Translations under genes and position numbers: made by a program
Assembly: GCA_023420115.1 (NCBI GenBank)
Contig: JAEZWR010000048.1
Span: 62,001 to 126,000 of the forward strand
Source of the DNA: Bacillota bacterium
GTDB taxonomy: Bacteria; Bacillota; Clostridia; Saccharofermentanales; Fastidiosipilaceae
Length of the DNA: 64,000 nucleotides
Reading direction: 5' to 3'
Shown: in pieces, positions 36,380 through 45,561 of the stretch
Position numbering within the stretch: the stretch's first letter is position 1
Layout of the letters: each line of letters starts with the position of its first letter
The notes under the pieces: generated by a model
Databases searched by the model: none
What the model saw: only the letters and a program-made list of their open reading frames with translations
What the model was told of the DNA's origin: nothing

Positions 36380-36784
36380 TTAAAATTCTGGATCTTCTTC
36401 AACCAAAGCACAGTATAATGTTATGGCAAAATTACTATCATGACTAATTGAAAGGTCGTGAGAAATGATTTTAAATTTATTAATAAAATTATTTGCCACG
36501 GCAGAAAATTCAACATAAGGTTTATGACGGCTATTATGTTTGATACAAATATCCTTGAATCCAAGTTCTGCTGAAATTCCAGATCCAAAGGCCTTGGAAA
36601 TTGCTTCTTTGGCAGAGAAGCGACTAGCTAGAAATATATCAGCCCGGTCTTTGTTACTTAGGCTTATATATTCATCATATTCGGACTCGCAAAGTATTTT
36701 TTTTGCGAAATCACTTCGCAGTTCGGCAGTGAAATTTTTAATTCTATCAATATTTACAATATCTGTTCCTGATTTTATAACCAT
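36380..36784 (-). CDS. acpS: Holo-[acyl-carrier-protein] synthase
   Basis: AcpS moves phosphopantetheine from CoA to acyl carrier protein. The two metal-site blocks are GTDIVNIDRI near residues 6-15 and FSAKEAISKAFGSGI near 56-70. The length of 134 aa is slightly above the usual 120. AGGAG lies before the ATG on the minus strand. It is divergent from manA with only 50 bases between starts, so the two promoters must overlap. Confidence 0.94.
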   Translation of the reverse strand: MVIKSGTDIVNIDRIKNFTAELRSDFAKKILCESEYDEYISLSNKDRADIFLASRFSAKEAISKAFGSGISAELGFKDICIKHNSRHKPYVEFSAVANNFINKFKIISHDLSISHDSNFAITLYCALVEEDPEF

Positions 36785-36834
36785 TGTATTTTCTCCTGTT
36801 CGTGGTATTATAATAAAACTTAGGAGGTAGAATA

Positions 36835-37938
36835 ATGATGTATCCTTTAACTTTTAATTATGTTACAAAAGATTATCTCTGGGGTGGTGCCAGACTTAGT
36901 AAATATAATAGACCAATGAATGCAAATGGTAAAATAGCAGAAAGTTGGGAAATTTCTGCACATCCTAATGGTGAATCGATCGTTCAGAATGGTAAATTTG
37001 AAGGCATGACTTTGGCAGAGCTTTGTCAGCGTTATCCTGATGATATTCTCGGTCCCAATAGATTGGAAGATAAGTTTCCATTTTTGATTAAATTTATTGA
37101 TGCTGCTGATGACTTATCAGTTCAAGTTCATCCAAATAATACTCAAGGTGCAAAATTAAATCCTCCATCCTACGGTAAAAATGAGCTTTGGTATATTATC
37201 GATGCTCCTGAATCTGCCAAGCTTGTTGCTGGGGTCAAAGATGGCACTACAGCTGATGAACTTAGAGCTTCTGCAATAAATGGAGATATGAGTTCAGTTT
37301 TGAATTATCAGAGTGTTAAACCATCACAGCTTGTAAATATTCCGGCTGGTACAGTTCATGCAATTACATCTGGGCTTTTTGTATGTGAGATTCAGCAAAA
37401 TTCAGATATAACCTATAGGCTTTATGACTATGATAGAGTGGATAAAGATGGAAAGAAAAGAGAGCTGCACTTAGAGCAGGGTATAGAAGTTATAAATTTT
37501 GATGCAAGCGGTAAAAATGTATTTGATGGTTTCCAAGTTGATTTAGAAGATAATTCATCACATAAAGTTGGAATACTAAGGTATCTTGTAGTAAATGCAT
37601 ATTTTATAGTGGAGAAGTGGTCAATAGAAAAACAATTTGCGCTCAAACCATGTAATTCATTTAGGACTTTATCTGTCTTATCTGGTAGAGCAGAAATTAA
37701 ATATCTAGATGATAATAATGATGAGAAGCATATTCTAATTGAAAAGTTCAACTCAGTACTTTTGCCTTATAAATGTAATTCCGTTGAGATTATTCCTTTG
37801 GAATCAGATGAAAAATTGGAGATTTTAACTGCTAAGCCAAGTATAAATTCTGAACATGATAAACTCAGAGAGAATCTTTTGTCTATTAATTCCAAGGTTG
37901 ATGAGCTTGTTGCTTTTGAAGCTAAGGTTATAGAATAG
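36835..37938 (+). CDS. manA: Class I mannose-6-phosphate isomerase
   Basis: It interconverts mannose-6-phosphate and fructose-6-phosphate with zinc. Zinc ligands are visible in VQVHPNN near residues 97-103, KNELWY near 116-121 and PAGTVHAI near 174-181. The sequence DYLWGG near the start is typical. Length is 367 aa, with a weaker C-terminal half as in small Firmicute enzymes. AGGAGG lies seven bases before ATG 36835. uppP follows after 41 bases and may be co-transcribed. Confidence 0.95.
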   Translation: MMYPLTFNYVTKDYLWGGARLSKYNRPMNANGKIAESWEISAHPNGESIVQNGKFEGMTLAELCQRYPDDILGPNRLEDKFPFLIKFIDAADDLSVQVHPNNTQGAKLNPPSYGKNELWYIIDAPESAKLVAGVKDGTTADELRASAINGDMSSVLNYQSVKPSQLVNIPAGTVHAITSGLFVCEIQQNSDITYRLYDYDRVDKDGKKRELHLEQGIEVINFDASGKNVFDGFQVDLEDNSSHKVGILRYLVVNAYFIVEKWSIEKQFALKPCNSFRTLSVLSGRAEIKYLDDNNDEKHILIEKFNSVLLPYKCNSVEIIPLESDEKLEILTAKPSINSEHDKLRENLLSINSKVDELVAFEAKVIE

Positions 37939-37979
37939 AAGTTTTAATATTTAAATAAATAAGAAATATAGGAGAAAAA

Positions 37980-38834
37980 ATGGATTGGTTATATATATTA
38001 AAGGCAGTAATCTTAGGTATTGTCGAAGGTCTGACAGAGTTTTTGCCAATTTCTTCAACTGGGCACCTTATACTCGCTGCAAAATTTCTTCAATTTCCGG
38101 AAGATAGTTTCTATAGAATGTATATTATAGTTGTTCAGCTATTTGCAATATTAGCTGTACTTATTATTTTTTGGTCTCGTTTATGGAGACAAGTTGCAGG
38201 ACTTTTTAAGGGGAAAAGAGAGTCATGGCGTTTCGTTTTTGCCTGGTTTTTAGCTTGTATTCCAGCTTCTATTTTAGGACTCCTAATTAATGATTTTATT
38301 GATGAAAAATTAATGTCTAGCTTGACCGTTGCATTGGCCTTGCTTGTTGGTGCTATTCTCATTCTAATTGTTGAAAGAAAATATGCGAATAGATATAAAG
38401 TGGATAGAATGGAAGATATGAGTATTAAACAGGCTGTGGGCGTAGGTGTATTTCAGTGCTTATCTTTGTGGCCGGGCTTTAGTAGGTCTGCTTCAACTAT
38501 TATGGGAGGGCAAATCTGTGGTTTGAGTACTAGAGCTGCTGCTGATTTTTCATTTTTCTTAGCTATTCCGATTATGTTTGCAGCCTCATCATATTCTCTT
38601 TTTAAATATATCAAGCATGATTACTTAGTTAATGCTGTAAGTATAAATCGTGAGCAATTTTTGGCACTTGTATTTGGTTGTTTAGCGGCCTTGGCTGTAG
38701 CGCTGGCAGTGGTTTCTGCTTTTATGAAGTTCCTAAAGAAACATAGTCTGACTATTTTTGCATATTATAGAATAGCTCTTGCTGGAATATTATTAATCGT
38801 AATTTTTATCGAAAGATTTAGTCCCAGAGCTTAA
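37980..38834 (+). CDS. uppP: Undecaprenyl-diphosphatase (BacA/UppP family)
   Basis: This membrane enzyme recycles the lipid carrier for cell-wall synthesis and can give bacitracin tolerance. The active-site motifs are EGLTEFLPISSTGHL near residues 16-30 and PGFSRSASTIMGG near 164-176. About eight membrane segments fit the family, and 284 aa is normal. AGGAG precedes the ATG. Its stop codon shares the palindrome TTAA (38831-38834) with the stop of the opposite gene. Confidence 0.96.
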   Translation: MDWLYILKAVILGIVEGLTEFLPISSTGHLILAAKFLQFPEDSFYRMYIIVVQLFAILAVLIIFWSRLWRQVAGLFKGKRESWRFVFAWFLACIPASILGLLINDFIDEKLMSSLTVALALLVGAILILIVERKYANRYKVDRMEDMSIKQAVGVGVFQCLSLWPGFSRSASTIMGGQICGLSTRAAADFSFFLAIPIMFAASSYSLFKYIKHDYLVNAVSINREQFLALVFGCLAALAVALAVVSAFMKFLKKHSLTIFAYYRIALAGILLIVIFIERFSPRA

Positions 38835-40534
38835 GTTTGATCAGAAAATGCAAAAATGTTTTCTCCATATATATCTTTTTTGCCATCCCAGTTATACCAA
38901 ATGACAGAAGAATCTTTTGCAATCTTATCAAGTAGCTTCTTTCCATCTTCCACTGATAGGGAGTAGAGTGCAGTACTAAGGGCATCAGAAACTGTGCTGT
39001 CGCTATTAACGACAGTTATGCCTAGGTATTTGTTACTTGATATACCGATAGTTGTATCTATTAGGTGGGAGTATCTTTTTCCATGTGAGAAGAAGAAACG
39101 TTCATATATTCCTGAACTAACTACTGCACTGCCATCAGCAGCATTGACATAGTCTAAATATGAAGGGAAATCTTTTATTGCTTCATTATTAGGATTTTCG
39201 ACAAAGACCGTGTATTTGGGAAAATTTTTCTCGATTATTTTATATTCTTCACTATCTTTTCTTGAAGTTTGAGCAAGTCTTAGGTAGGGATTATTTATCC
39301 CTATTCTAAATTGCTCATGATTTCGTTTTTGTCCTAAGACTTTAACATTTCCACCTAGGTTTATAAGTGCGGAATTAAAATTATTATCTTTTAGTATCTT
39401 TGCAACTGTTTCCGCAGCATATCCCTTGGCAATTCCACCAAGGTCTAGTTTCATTCCTTTTTTGGCGAAACGAATAGTGTGCTTTTTCTCATCTAGTATT
39501 AGCGAGGAAAGGTCAAGCGTATCCATGGCTTCTGATATTGTTTGGCTGTTTGCTATTTCATCAATTAAGAGATTCGTAGCGGTAGCTTTTTTATAATCAT
39601 TTTGCCAAATGGAAGAAAGCGATCCGACGGTAGGAGTAAAGGCCATATTTGTATCATAGGCAAGTTTTTTCGCTAAACTAATAAGTTGATATAAGTCGTC
39701 ATCTAAAACCATAGCTCTTTTATCTGCGAACTCATTTATGCTGTATACATTAACAACACCCTCATATGGTTTAAAGTTATCAAATAGACGATTCTGAATA
39801 TTCAATCTATTTTCAATTTCGTTAAATACTTCATTAATTTTAGCTTCATCCTTGGGTTCAGCGTAAATGCTTATTAGTGAAATTGTGTCGAAAAAGTTGA
39901 GATATGTTTTGGTATATTCTTTTATCTGAGTCTGTTTGCATGAAGATAAACTTAATATGGAAGTAATAGAAAATAATATAAGTAGATTATGAGATAAAAA
40001 TTTTATATTTTTTAGACAAAGGCCCAAAAGTGTGGCAGAGAGAAAACCTGATAATATACTGATAATTAGCAAGGGGATGATGAAAAGATGAAGAGGAAAA
40101 GAGGGTAGGAAGAAAAAGACAATAATAATCTGAATGAAATTATGAGTCAAAGCTGATGTAATTGATATAGTATTAATTGATAAACTAGTTTTTCTAAGAA
40201 GTATAGACATAAGAATCACTGAGACAAGGCCGGCACTAAAACTTAAGCTAAAGGCGATAGGACTCCATGCCAAATTAAATATAGCTTTTGCTATAGCGAT
40301 GACAATTGCCGAAGAAAGACCCAGTCTGAGAAGTGCAAACATTACTACTATATTAGAAAGTCCCCATCTAAAAGGGATTCCAGGGAAGATTGCAGGGAGA
40401 AAACTTTCTAAATATGTTAGAACGAGGGCTAGCGAGAAAGATATTCCAGCCAAAGCTAAATTCTTTATTTTAGCTTGTTTATTAGTTTTGATATTTTCAT
40501 TTATATTATCATTTAAATTCTTATTTAAGTTCAT
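38831..40534 (-). CDS. apbE: Fusion of a Gx-transporter membrane domain and an ApbE flavin transferase
   Basis: Residues about 25-195 are five or six membrane helices of the Gx transporter family (pattern ESFLPAIFPGIPFRWGLSNI near 43-62). Residues about 205-560 are ApbE, FAD:protein FMN transferase, with LDLGGIAKGYAAE near 358-370, LINLGGNVKVLG, and a C-terminal DALSTALYSL. Between them lies a lipobox (SILSLSSC, Cys199) at the end of a hydrophobic segment, which looks like the former signal peptide of a separate ApbE lipoprotein. The frame is open throughout. ATG 40534 has GAGG nine bases before it. The ApbE part should lie outside the membrane and flavinylate exported proteins. Confidence 0.9.
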   Translation of the reverse strand: MNLNKNLNDNINENIKTNKQAKIKNLALAGISFSLALVLTYLESFLPAIFPGIPFRWGLSNIVVMFALLRLGLSSAIVIAIAKAIFNLAWSPIAFSLSFSAGLVSVILMSILLRKTSLSINTISITSALTHNFIQIIIVFFFLPSFPLHLFIIPLLIISILSGFLSATLLGLCLKNIKFLSHNLLILFSITSILSLSSCKQTQIKEYTKTYLNFFDTISLISIYAEPKDEAKINEVFNEIENRLNIQNRLFDNFKPYEGVVNVYSINEFADKRAMVLDDDLYQLISLAKKLAYDTNMAFTPTVGSLSSIWQNDYKKATATNLLIDEIANSQTISEAMDTLDLSSLILDEKKHTIRFAKKGMKLDLGGIAKGYAAETVAKILKDNNFNSALINLGGNVKVLGQKRNHEQFRIGINNPYLRLAQTSRKDSEEYKIIEKNFPKYTVFVENPNNEAIKDFPSYLDYVNAADGSAVVSSGIYERFFFSHGKRYSHLIDTTIGISSNKYLGITVVNSDSTVSDALSTALYSLSVEDGKKLLDKIAKDSSVIWYNWDGKKDIYGENIFAFSDQT

Positions 40535-40630
40535 ATTACAAGCCTCATAGTTAAGGAATATTGTCGACTTTAGGTAACTTAGGTACAAGTTATAAGCTGA
40601 TGATAGCTCTAGATGATTAAAGTTTTTAAT

Positions 40631-41104
40631 TTATTCTTCACTAGGTAGAAGCGTATCTGTAGAGCTATTATCATCAATGATCCTAACGATAATTCCCTTA
40701 GGAAGACAGACAATCATCTCATCCTTTTTTGATATAAAGCCTGTATTGACACAGACTTGTCTAGGACAATCTGATGATTTGATTCTAAAAGAGCCATCGT
40801 TGCTGCGCTCAAAAATAACATTAGGTAATTCATTATACTCGAATATTTGTTGTGACTTTTCTAGGGCTATTTTATCTATTCTCTTATCGTACAGATTTAT
40901 CGATGCATAGAGTTTCGTATTATTAGTAAATATCAGGCGATAAACTAAATAAAAGATAAGAAGAGTGATTAGAAGAATAAGCCAAAGTAAATCTTTTTTG
41001 CTATAAGTTTTAATTGAAGAATATTTTTTTCTACTTGTTTGGCTATCAACTGATATATTTTGGTGTTTAAATCTATTATATAAAAAGCTCTTGCACCTAA
41101 ACAT
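40631..41104 (-). CDS. NusG domain II-containing membrane-anchored protein
   Basis: The 157-residue product has a basic cytoplasmic N-terminus, one membrane helix (about 39-59) and an outer beta domain of the NusG domain II type: residues 70-145 with SSDCPRQVCVNTGFIS and IVCLPKGIIVRI. The two cysteines in the DCPRQVC block are conserved in this family. Such proteins usually lie beside Gx-transporter and ApbE genes; related pairs (eetA/eetB) sit in flavin-based extracellular electron transfer loci. Here it lies 96 bases upstream of the Gx-ApbE fusion, in the same direction. AGGA lies eight bases before the ATG. Confidence 0.85.
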   Translation of the reverse strand: MFRCKSFLYNRFKHQNISVDSQTSRKKYSSIKTYSKKDLLWLILLITLLIFYLVYRLIFTNNTKLYASINLYDKRIDKIALEKSQQIFEYNELPNVIFERSNDGSFRIKSSDCPRQVCVNTGFISKKDEMIVCLPKGIIVRIIDDNSSTDTLLPSEE

Positions 41105-41449
41105 TTAGATTTTCCTTGAATTTTAATATTTATAGTAAGTGTACGATTAGGCTATAGTAACAGAGACTGAGTTTATGGTCGATAGATTAGTATTTATGAA
41201 TTTGAAATTTTACGTTAGTTCTAGCAAAACTAACGTATCTTATATATGTGAACGGCTTGCTACTATTAGGAATTAATTGAAAGTGTGAGAAGTACAAAAT
41301 TATAGGATAGTTGAAAATAAATAAAAAATATGAAAAGTGTATTTTTGTGAGAGTTTTATCATAGGTAGTAAATTATATGAATACTAGCGTGTCTAAATAT
41401 GAATTTATTATATGCTATTATGAAAAAAATATTTAAGGAGAGATAGACC
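41105..41449. other. 345-base divergent intergenic region
   Basis: It separates the minus-strand Gx-ApbE operon from the plus-strand DMT transporter. No gene is seen. It is A+T rich and contains the perfect inverted repeat listed at 41211-41237. Confidence 0.6.
41211..41237. promoter_or_regulatory. Perfect 10-bp inverted repeat, candidate operator
   Basis: TACGTTAGTT (41211-41220), 7-base centre, AACTAACGTA (41228-41237). No T-run follows on either strand, so a terminator is unlikely. It lies between two divergent transcripts, as a repressor site would. Confidence 0.5.
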
Positions 41450-42448
41450 GTGTCTGATATTGATATTGAAGTGGAGAAGCAAGATAAGAACCAGCTTGTG
41501 TCCTCAAAGTTAATTCATGATGACTATAAAAAAGGAGTATTTTTTATGCTCCTTTCTGCTTGTGGATTCGCAGTGATGAATCTTTTTGTTAGGTTGTCAG
41601 GAAATCTTCCAACTGTGCAGAAAAGTATGTTTAGAAATTTAGTAGCCTTTGTAGTAGCTATGATATTTTTATCGATTACTATTTCATTTAAGAATAGAGA
41701 TAAGAAGAAAGTTAATAGCGAGATAATTGAAGTTAAAAAGTCTTGGCATAAATATATAAATAGAGAGATGTTTTGGCTTCCCTTGCTTTTTCTTTTTTTG
41801 CGTTCATTTTTTGGCTTGATTGGAATTCTTTTTAACTTCTATGCTATTGACCATATACCGGTGGCAGAAGCCTCTTTATTTAATAAGACTGCACCTTTTT
41901 TTATGATTATTTTCTCATTTCTCATTCTTAAGGAAAGAATAAAAGTGTATCAGATCTTAGCGATAATAGTTGCTTTTATTGGAGTTATTATTATTTCATT
42001 TTCTGGAATGCGCCATGAACTTACTCATGATTATAAGTCCTATCTTATTGCCCTAATTGGCGGAATGTCTGCAGCCTTGGCCTACACAATGGTTAGAATA
42101 TTAGGGAAAAGAAATATCGATCCCAATTTAATAATATGCTTCTTTTCTGCTTTTTCATGTTTGAGTATTATGCCAAGTTTCATTGCTACTTATCAAAAAA
42201 TGACACTAGAGCAGGTTGTTATGTTAATCGGAGCCGGGATAGGTGCGAGTATAGGACAGTATGGAATTACATTTGCGTACAGATATGCAGCTGCAAAGGA
42301 TATATCGATTTTTGATTATAGTACAATTGTATTTACAGCTATATTGAGTGCAATTTTTATAGGCGAGTATCCGACAGTATATAGTTACTTAGGTGCTTTA
42401 TTAATCTTTCTTGCTGCTTTGTATATATTTTGGGTTCAAAAAAAATAA
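41450..42448 (+). CDS. DMT-superfamily (EamA) transporter
   Basis: The 332-residue protein has a polar N-terminus of about 30 residues and then ten membrane helices in two EamA repeats, about residues 30-165 and 190-330. The second repeat ends in FIGEYPTVYSYLGALLIFLAALYI, typical of RhaT/EamA carriers, which often export amino acids or other metabolites. The substrate cannot be read from the sequence. It starts at GTG 41450, with GGAGAG about ten bases upstream. It is a single gene divergent from the Gx-ApbE operon. Confidence 0.88.
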   Translation: MSDIDIEVEKQDKNQLVSSKLIHDDYKKGVFFMLLSACGFAVMNLFVRLSGNLPTVQKSMFRNLVAFVVAMIFLSITISFKNRDKKKVNSEIIEVKKSWHKYINREMFWLPLLFLFLRSFFGLIGILFNFYAIDHIPVAEASLFNKTAPFFMIIFSFLILKERIKVYQILAIIVAFIGVIIISFSGMRHELTHDYKSYLIALIGGMSAALAYTMVRILGKRNIDPNLIICFFSAFSCLSIMPSFIATYQKMTLEQVVMLIGAGIGASIGQYGITFAYRYAAAKDISIFDYSTIVFTAILSAIFIGEYPTVYSYLGALLIFLAALYIFWVQKK

Positions 42449-42675
42449 TTCAAAAAAGCTGCCGCATAGTTAAGAGAAATATTTTGTTTATATGATTTTA
42501 ATATGCATTTAATAAAATGCTTGCAATTTCTGATATTCAAAAAGCTCTTTTAAAGTTAATATGATAAAGAAAAGTTTGCGTTTAATGAAACTGTATATAA
42601 CAAGGTTATCAAATAGCAATTTTACAGTTTAATGCGTGTTAACATTTACTTGAATTTAAAATGCAGGGTAAGATT

Positions 42676-43452
42676 ATGATAAACATTTTTTGGGTTTCGC
42701 ACACATATATATATTCTATTCTCAGTTCACTACCTGGACTAAAAACATCAGTCGATGTATCGTCCTTTGCTATTTTTTTAGCTGGTCTTTTATCTTTTCT
42801 TTCACCTTGCGTACTACCAATAATTCCACTTTATCTTGCCTATTTATCAGGCGGGACGAGTTTTGGAAATAATGAAGACTTGAGCAAAAAGGATAAAATG
42901 AGAAATAAGATGAAGCTTATGCTCAATTCTTTTTCATTTATTTTGGGAATATGTATGACATATTTTCTCTTGGCGTTGGCTACATCAACCATATCATTTT
43001 TTATTGTTAGTAATAAAGATTTATTTAAAAATATAACTGGTACTATAATATTGCTCCTAGGTGTGATGCAGCTTTATTTTTGTTTGCGTAAACAGAGTTT
43101 CGGTGCAGAAAGAAGAATTAATTTTGATTGGTCTAAATTTGGTATGAATCCTTTGGTGGCATTCGGCTTAGGTTTCACTTTTTCATTTGCATGGACACCT
43201 TGTGTTGGTCCACAACTGGCTGCTGTCTTGTCAATGTCAGCTACTACAGGCGACAGGGCAAGATCGTTTATCTATTTGGCTGTATACTGTTTGGGCTTCA
43301 TTATTCCATTTATTCTTCTTTCTATATTTACGGATTCTTTACTTGGATTTATAAAGAAAAATAGAAAACTTATGAAATATGTCCCGATTTTTACTTCAAT
43401 ACTCATGATTATATTTGCCATATTGATACTTACTTCGCTTATACATATTTGA
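42676..43452 (+). CDS. ccdA: CcdA-family thiol-disulfide membrane transporter
   Basis: CcdA carries reducing power from cytosolic thioredoxin across the membrane. Six membrane segments are visible, and the two redox cysteines are in LSPCVLPIIP near residue 42 and AWTPCVGPQL near residue 175. The length of 258 aa is typical. ATG 42676 is used because AGGG lies at a proper distance; the ATG at 42661 has no ribosome site. The thioredoxin-like lipoprotein-size partner gene follows after 89 bases, so the pair forms a reducing relay to the outside. Confidence 0.92.
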   Translation: MINIFWVSHTYIYSILSSLPGLKTSVDVSSFAIFLAGLLSFLSPCVLPIIPLYLAYLSGGTSFGNNEDLSKKDKMRNKMKLMLNSFSFILGICMTYFLLALATSTISFFIVSNKDLFKNITGTIILLLGVMQLYFCLRKQSFGAERRINFDWSKFGMNPLVAFGLGFTFSFAWTPCVGPQLAAVLSMSATTGDRARSFIYLAVYCLGFIIPFILLSIFTDSLLGFIKKNRKLMKYVPIFTSILMIIFAILILTSLIHI

Positions 43453-43541
43453 AATACAAGTTTTAGTCTTTATTAATTAAATTAATGTCTTAGGTGGCAG
43501 TATTAGGAATCATTGAGAGAAATATTTTTAGGGAGGTGTTT

Positions 43542-44234
43542 ATGAAAAAAATATTGATGTTCAGTCTCAGTTTATCACTGCTATTAACAGCTATTTTATC
43601 TAGTCAAGCTGTTGTTAATGCTGAAAAGGTAGATCCAAAAGAGACGAAGCAAAGTAAGAATGATGGTTCATCCGCTACAGAGGAGGCCGAGGACTTTGTT
43701 GCTGACTTTAAAGAAGCAGTGGGCAAGGATGACGAGGGAAGAGATATATATGAGGCGATAGATTTTTCTTTGCGTGACCAAAATGGGAAACGACATAATT
43801 TAAAGGACTATGAGGGGAAAATAGTCATCCTTAATTTTTGGCAAACTTGGTGCGGTCCTTGTCTTAAAGAAATGCCAGACTTTGAGCGTGTTTATCAAGA
43901 TTATGGTCAAAATGAAGAGGATGTAATTATCCTCGGAGTGTCGAGTCCCAATAATAGCGAAAACAAAAAATTTACAAATGAGACAAAGACAGATATTGAG
44001 ATTAAGGATTTTTTGATGGAGAAAGATGTTAATTATCCTAGTCTTTTAGATTACAAGGCAGAGCTTTATACCAATTACGGAATAATGGCCTTTCCTACGA
44101 CGATTGTTATTCTTCCTGATGGGCATATTTTTGGTGTTGCTCAAGGAGCTATTTCTGAAGATGTACTCAAACAGATTATCAATGATGCTAAGGAAAAAAA
44201 GGGTCTTGAGCCTGTTACGGATAAGGGTAAATAA
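43542..44234 (+). CDS. Exported TlpA/ResA-type thioredoxin
   Basis: The 230-residue product starts with a signal peptide (about residues 1-27, KKILMFSLSLSLLLTAILSS then VNAE). An acidic linker follows, then a thioredoxin domain from about residue 80. The active site WCGPC is at residues 103-107 and the cis-proline in AFPTTIVI near 184. It should reduce disulfides in exported proteins with electrons supplied by the neighbouring CcdA. GGGAGG precedes ATG 43542. I see no haem-protein genes nearby, so its target is unknown. Confidence 0.93.
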   Translation: MKKILMFSLSLSLLLTAILSSQAVVNAEKVDPKETKQSKNDGSSATEEAEDFVADFKEAVGKDDEGRDIYEAIDFSLRDQNGKRHNLKDYEGKIVILNFWQTWCGPCLKEMPDFERVYQDYGQNEEDVIILGVSSPNNSENKKFTNETKTDIEIKDFLMEKDVNYPSLLDYKAELYTNYGIMAFPTTIVILPDGHIFGVAQGAISEDVLKQIINDAKEKKGLEPVTDKGK

Positions 44235-44330
44235 TTACAAAAACTCTTTTAAGAAAAGTAACAGAGTATAGAAACATATAAAGGTAAGAAAAATATTGAA
44301 TTTCTAGATTAAAGGGAAATATCCAGTATC

Positions 44331-44366
44331 AAAGAGGCAGTTGATAAACCACCGGCCTCTTTTTGT
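44331..44366 (+). terminator. Terminator after the thioredoxin gene
   Basis: AAAGAGGC (44331-44338) pairs with GCCTCTTT (44355-44362), followed by TTTG. Confidence 0.8.
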
Positions 44367-44512
44367 TTGACAGAGAAGATTGCTATTATTAAACTTTACT
44401 AAGTTTTAATATTTTAATATTTAATTTATATTATTTGAGTTATTGAAGAATAATTTATTCTAATTGTACACGAGTATTTATTATTTACTTGAATAGTGGG
44501 GAATATAATTTT

Positions 44513-45373
44513 ATGTTTGGCAACAAAAATTTGCCTTTTGGGATGATATTTATCTTAGCTATTTTAGTTTGTAGCTTGCTTCTAACTTCATGTACTGAAG
44601 ACTTAGGAACAAAGACTTTATCTACAGATAGCGATATATTTAAGCAAGCGGGCTCAGAACTTAGCTCCGAAACTTCGGGTGAAGATATCAATTTGTTAGA
44701 TTTATTTTCTGATAGTAATATGACGAGAAAAGAGACCAAGCTCGGAGAAAGTACAAATTTTGATGGAAAGAATAGTATTTTCGATAAGTTCAAAGCAAAG
44801 CTGAGATTGGATAATGTTAGTTATGGCGACGAAGCTATGTCTACAGTTAAAAATGCACACAAGAATAATCCACAGCCAGTAGATGGTTTCGAATATATTA
44901 TTGCTGAATTTTCAATAAAGGTTGAAAATGTTTATGGTGACGGAAAGACTTGTAATATTAACCCTGCAAATTTTTCACTAGTAGATGCAAATGGTAAGGA
45001 ATACCCTTCGGTTCTAGGTATTAAGAATATTGAGTCTAAGGGAAAGGATCTAAGAGCAGGCAGTAATATAAAGATGAAGGTTCTTTTCCAAAAGGAGAAA
45101 AAAGACCCAACTGTAAGAATACTTTTTTTAGAAAGAAATCAAGAAGCCCCTTATTTCATTTTTGATATACCAGGTAGAAACAATGGAGAAGAAATGGAAG
45201 AAACTGAAGTCTCTACTACCTTAGATTCGGCTCAGAATGAAGAGATAGTTACTGATGGATCTAGTGAAATGGGAGAGCTGAGTGACTCACATATTGAGAC
45301 TGAGTCAGATGAGACAGAGACTGCTAAAAATGAACTTAGTGATGTTAGTGAGTCGATATCTTCTGCTAAGTAG
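44513..45373 (+). CDS. Lipoprotein with DUF4352-like domain
   Basis: This 286-residue protein has a lipoprotein signal: a hydrophobic stretch and lipobox LLLTSC near residues 22-27. A Ser/Asp/Glu-rich linker follows. Residues about 95-215 form a beta-rich domain (GFEYIIAEFSIKVEN, then NPANFSLVDANGKEY) that resembles DUF4352, an immunoglobulin-like fold found on Firmicute lipoproteins. The C-terminal 70 residues are acidic and Ser/Thr-rich. ATG 44513 is chosen, with GGGGA ten bases upstream. It is a single gene flanked by terminators. Its function is unknown. Confidence 0.82.
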   Translation: MFGNKNLPFGMIFILAILVCSLLLTSCTEDLGTKTLSTDSDIFKQAGSELSSETSGEDINLLDLFSDSNMTRKETKLGESTNFDGKNSIFDKFKAKLRLDNVSYGDEAMSTVKNAHKNNPQPVDGFEYIIAEFSIKVENVYGDGKTCNINPANFSLVDANGKEYPSVLGIKNIESKGKDLRAGSNIKMKVLFQKEKKDPTVRILFLERNQEAPYFIFDIPGRNNGEEMEETEVSTTLDSAQNEEIVTDGSSEMGELSDSHIETESDETETAKNELSDVSESISSAK

Positions 45374-45404
45374 TACTTAGTTGTAATTTTTATTTTAAAT
45401 TTTT

Positions 45405-45437
45405 AGCATTCCAATTATTTCACGGAGTGCTTTTTTA
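45405..45437 (+). terminator. Terminator after the DUF4352-like lipoprotein gene
   Basis: AGCATTCC (45405-45412) pairs with GGAGTGCT (45424-45431, one T-G pair), followed by TTTTTT. Confidence 0.85.
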
Positions 45438-45561
45438 TTTAACAAGTTTGCCATGTTTATTATGAAGTGTGACTTTTCTCAGATGAGAAATATAGAGAAA
45501 AAATTCTGCTGCGATATTAATTTTATCAATATATACTGAGCAAAAAAATGAGGCATAGTAT

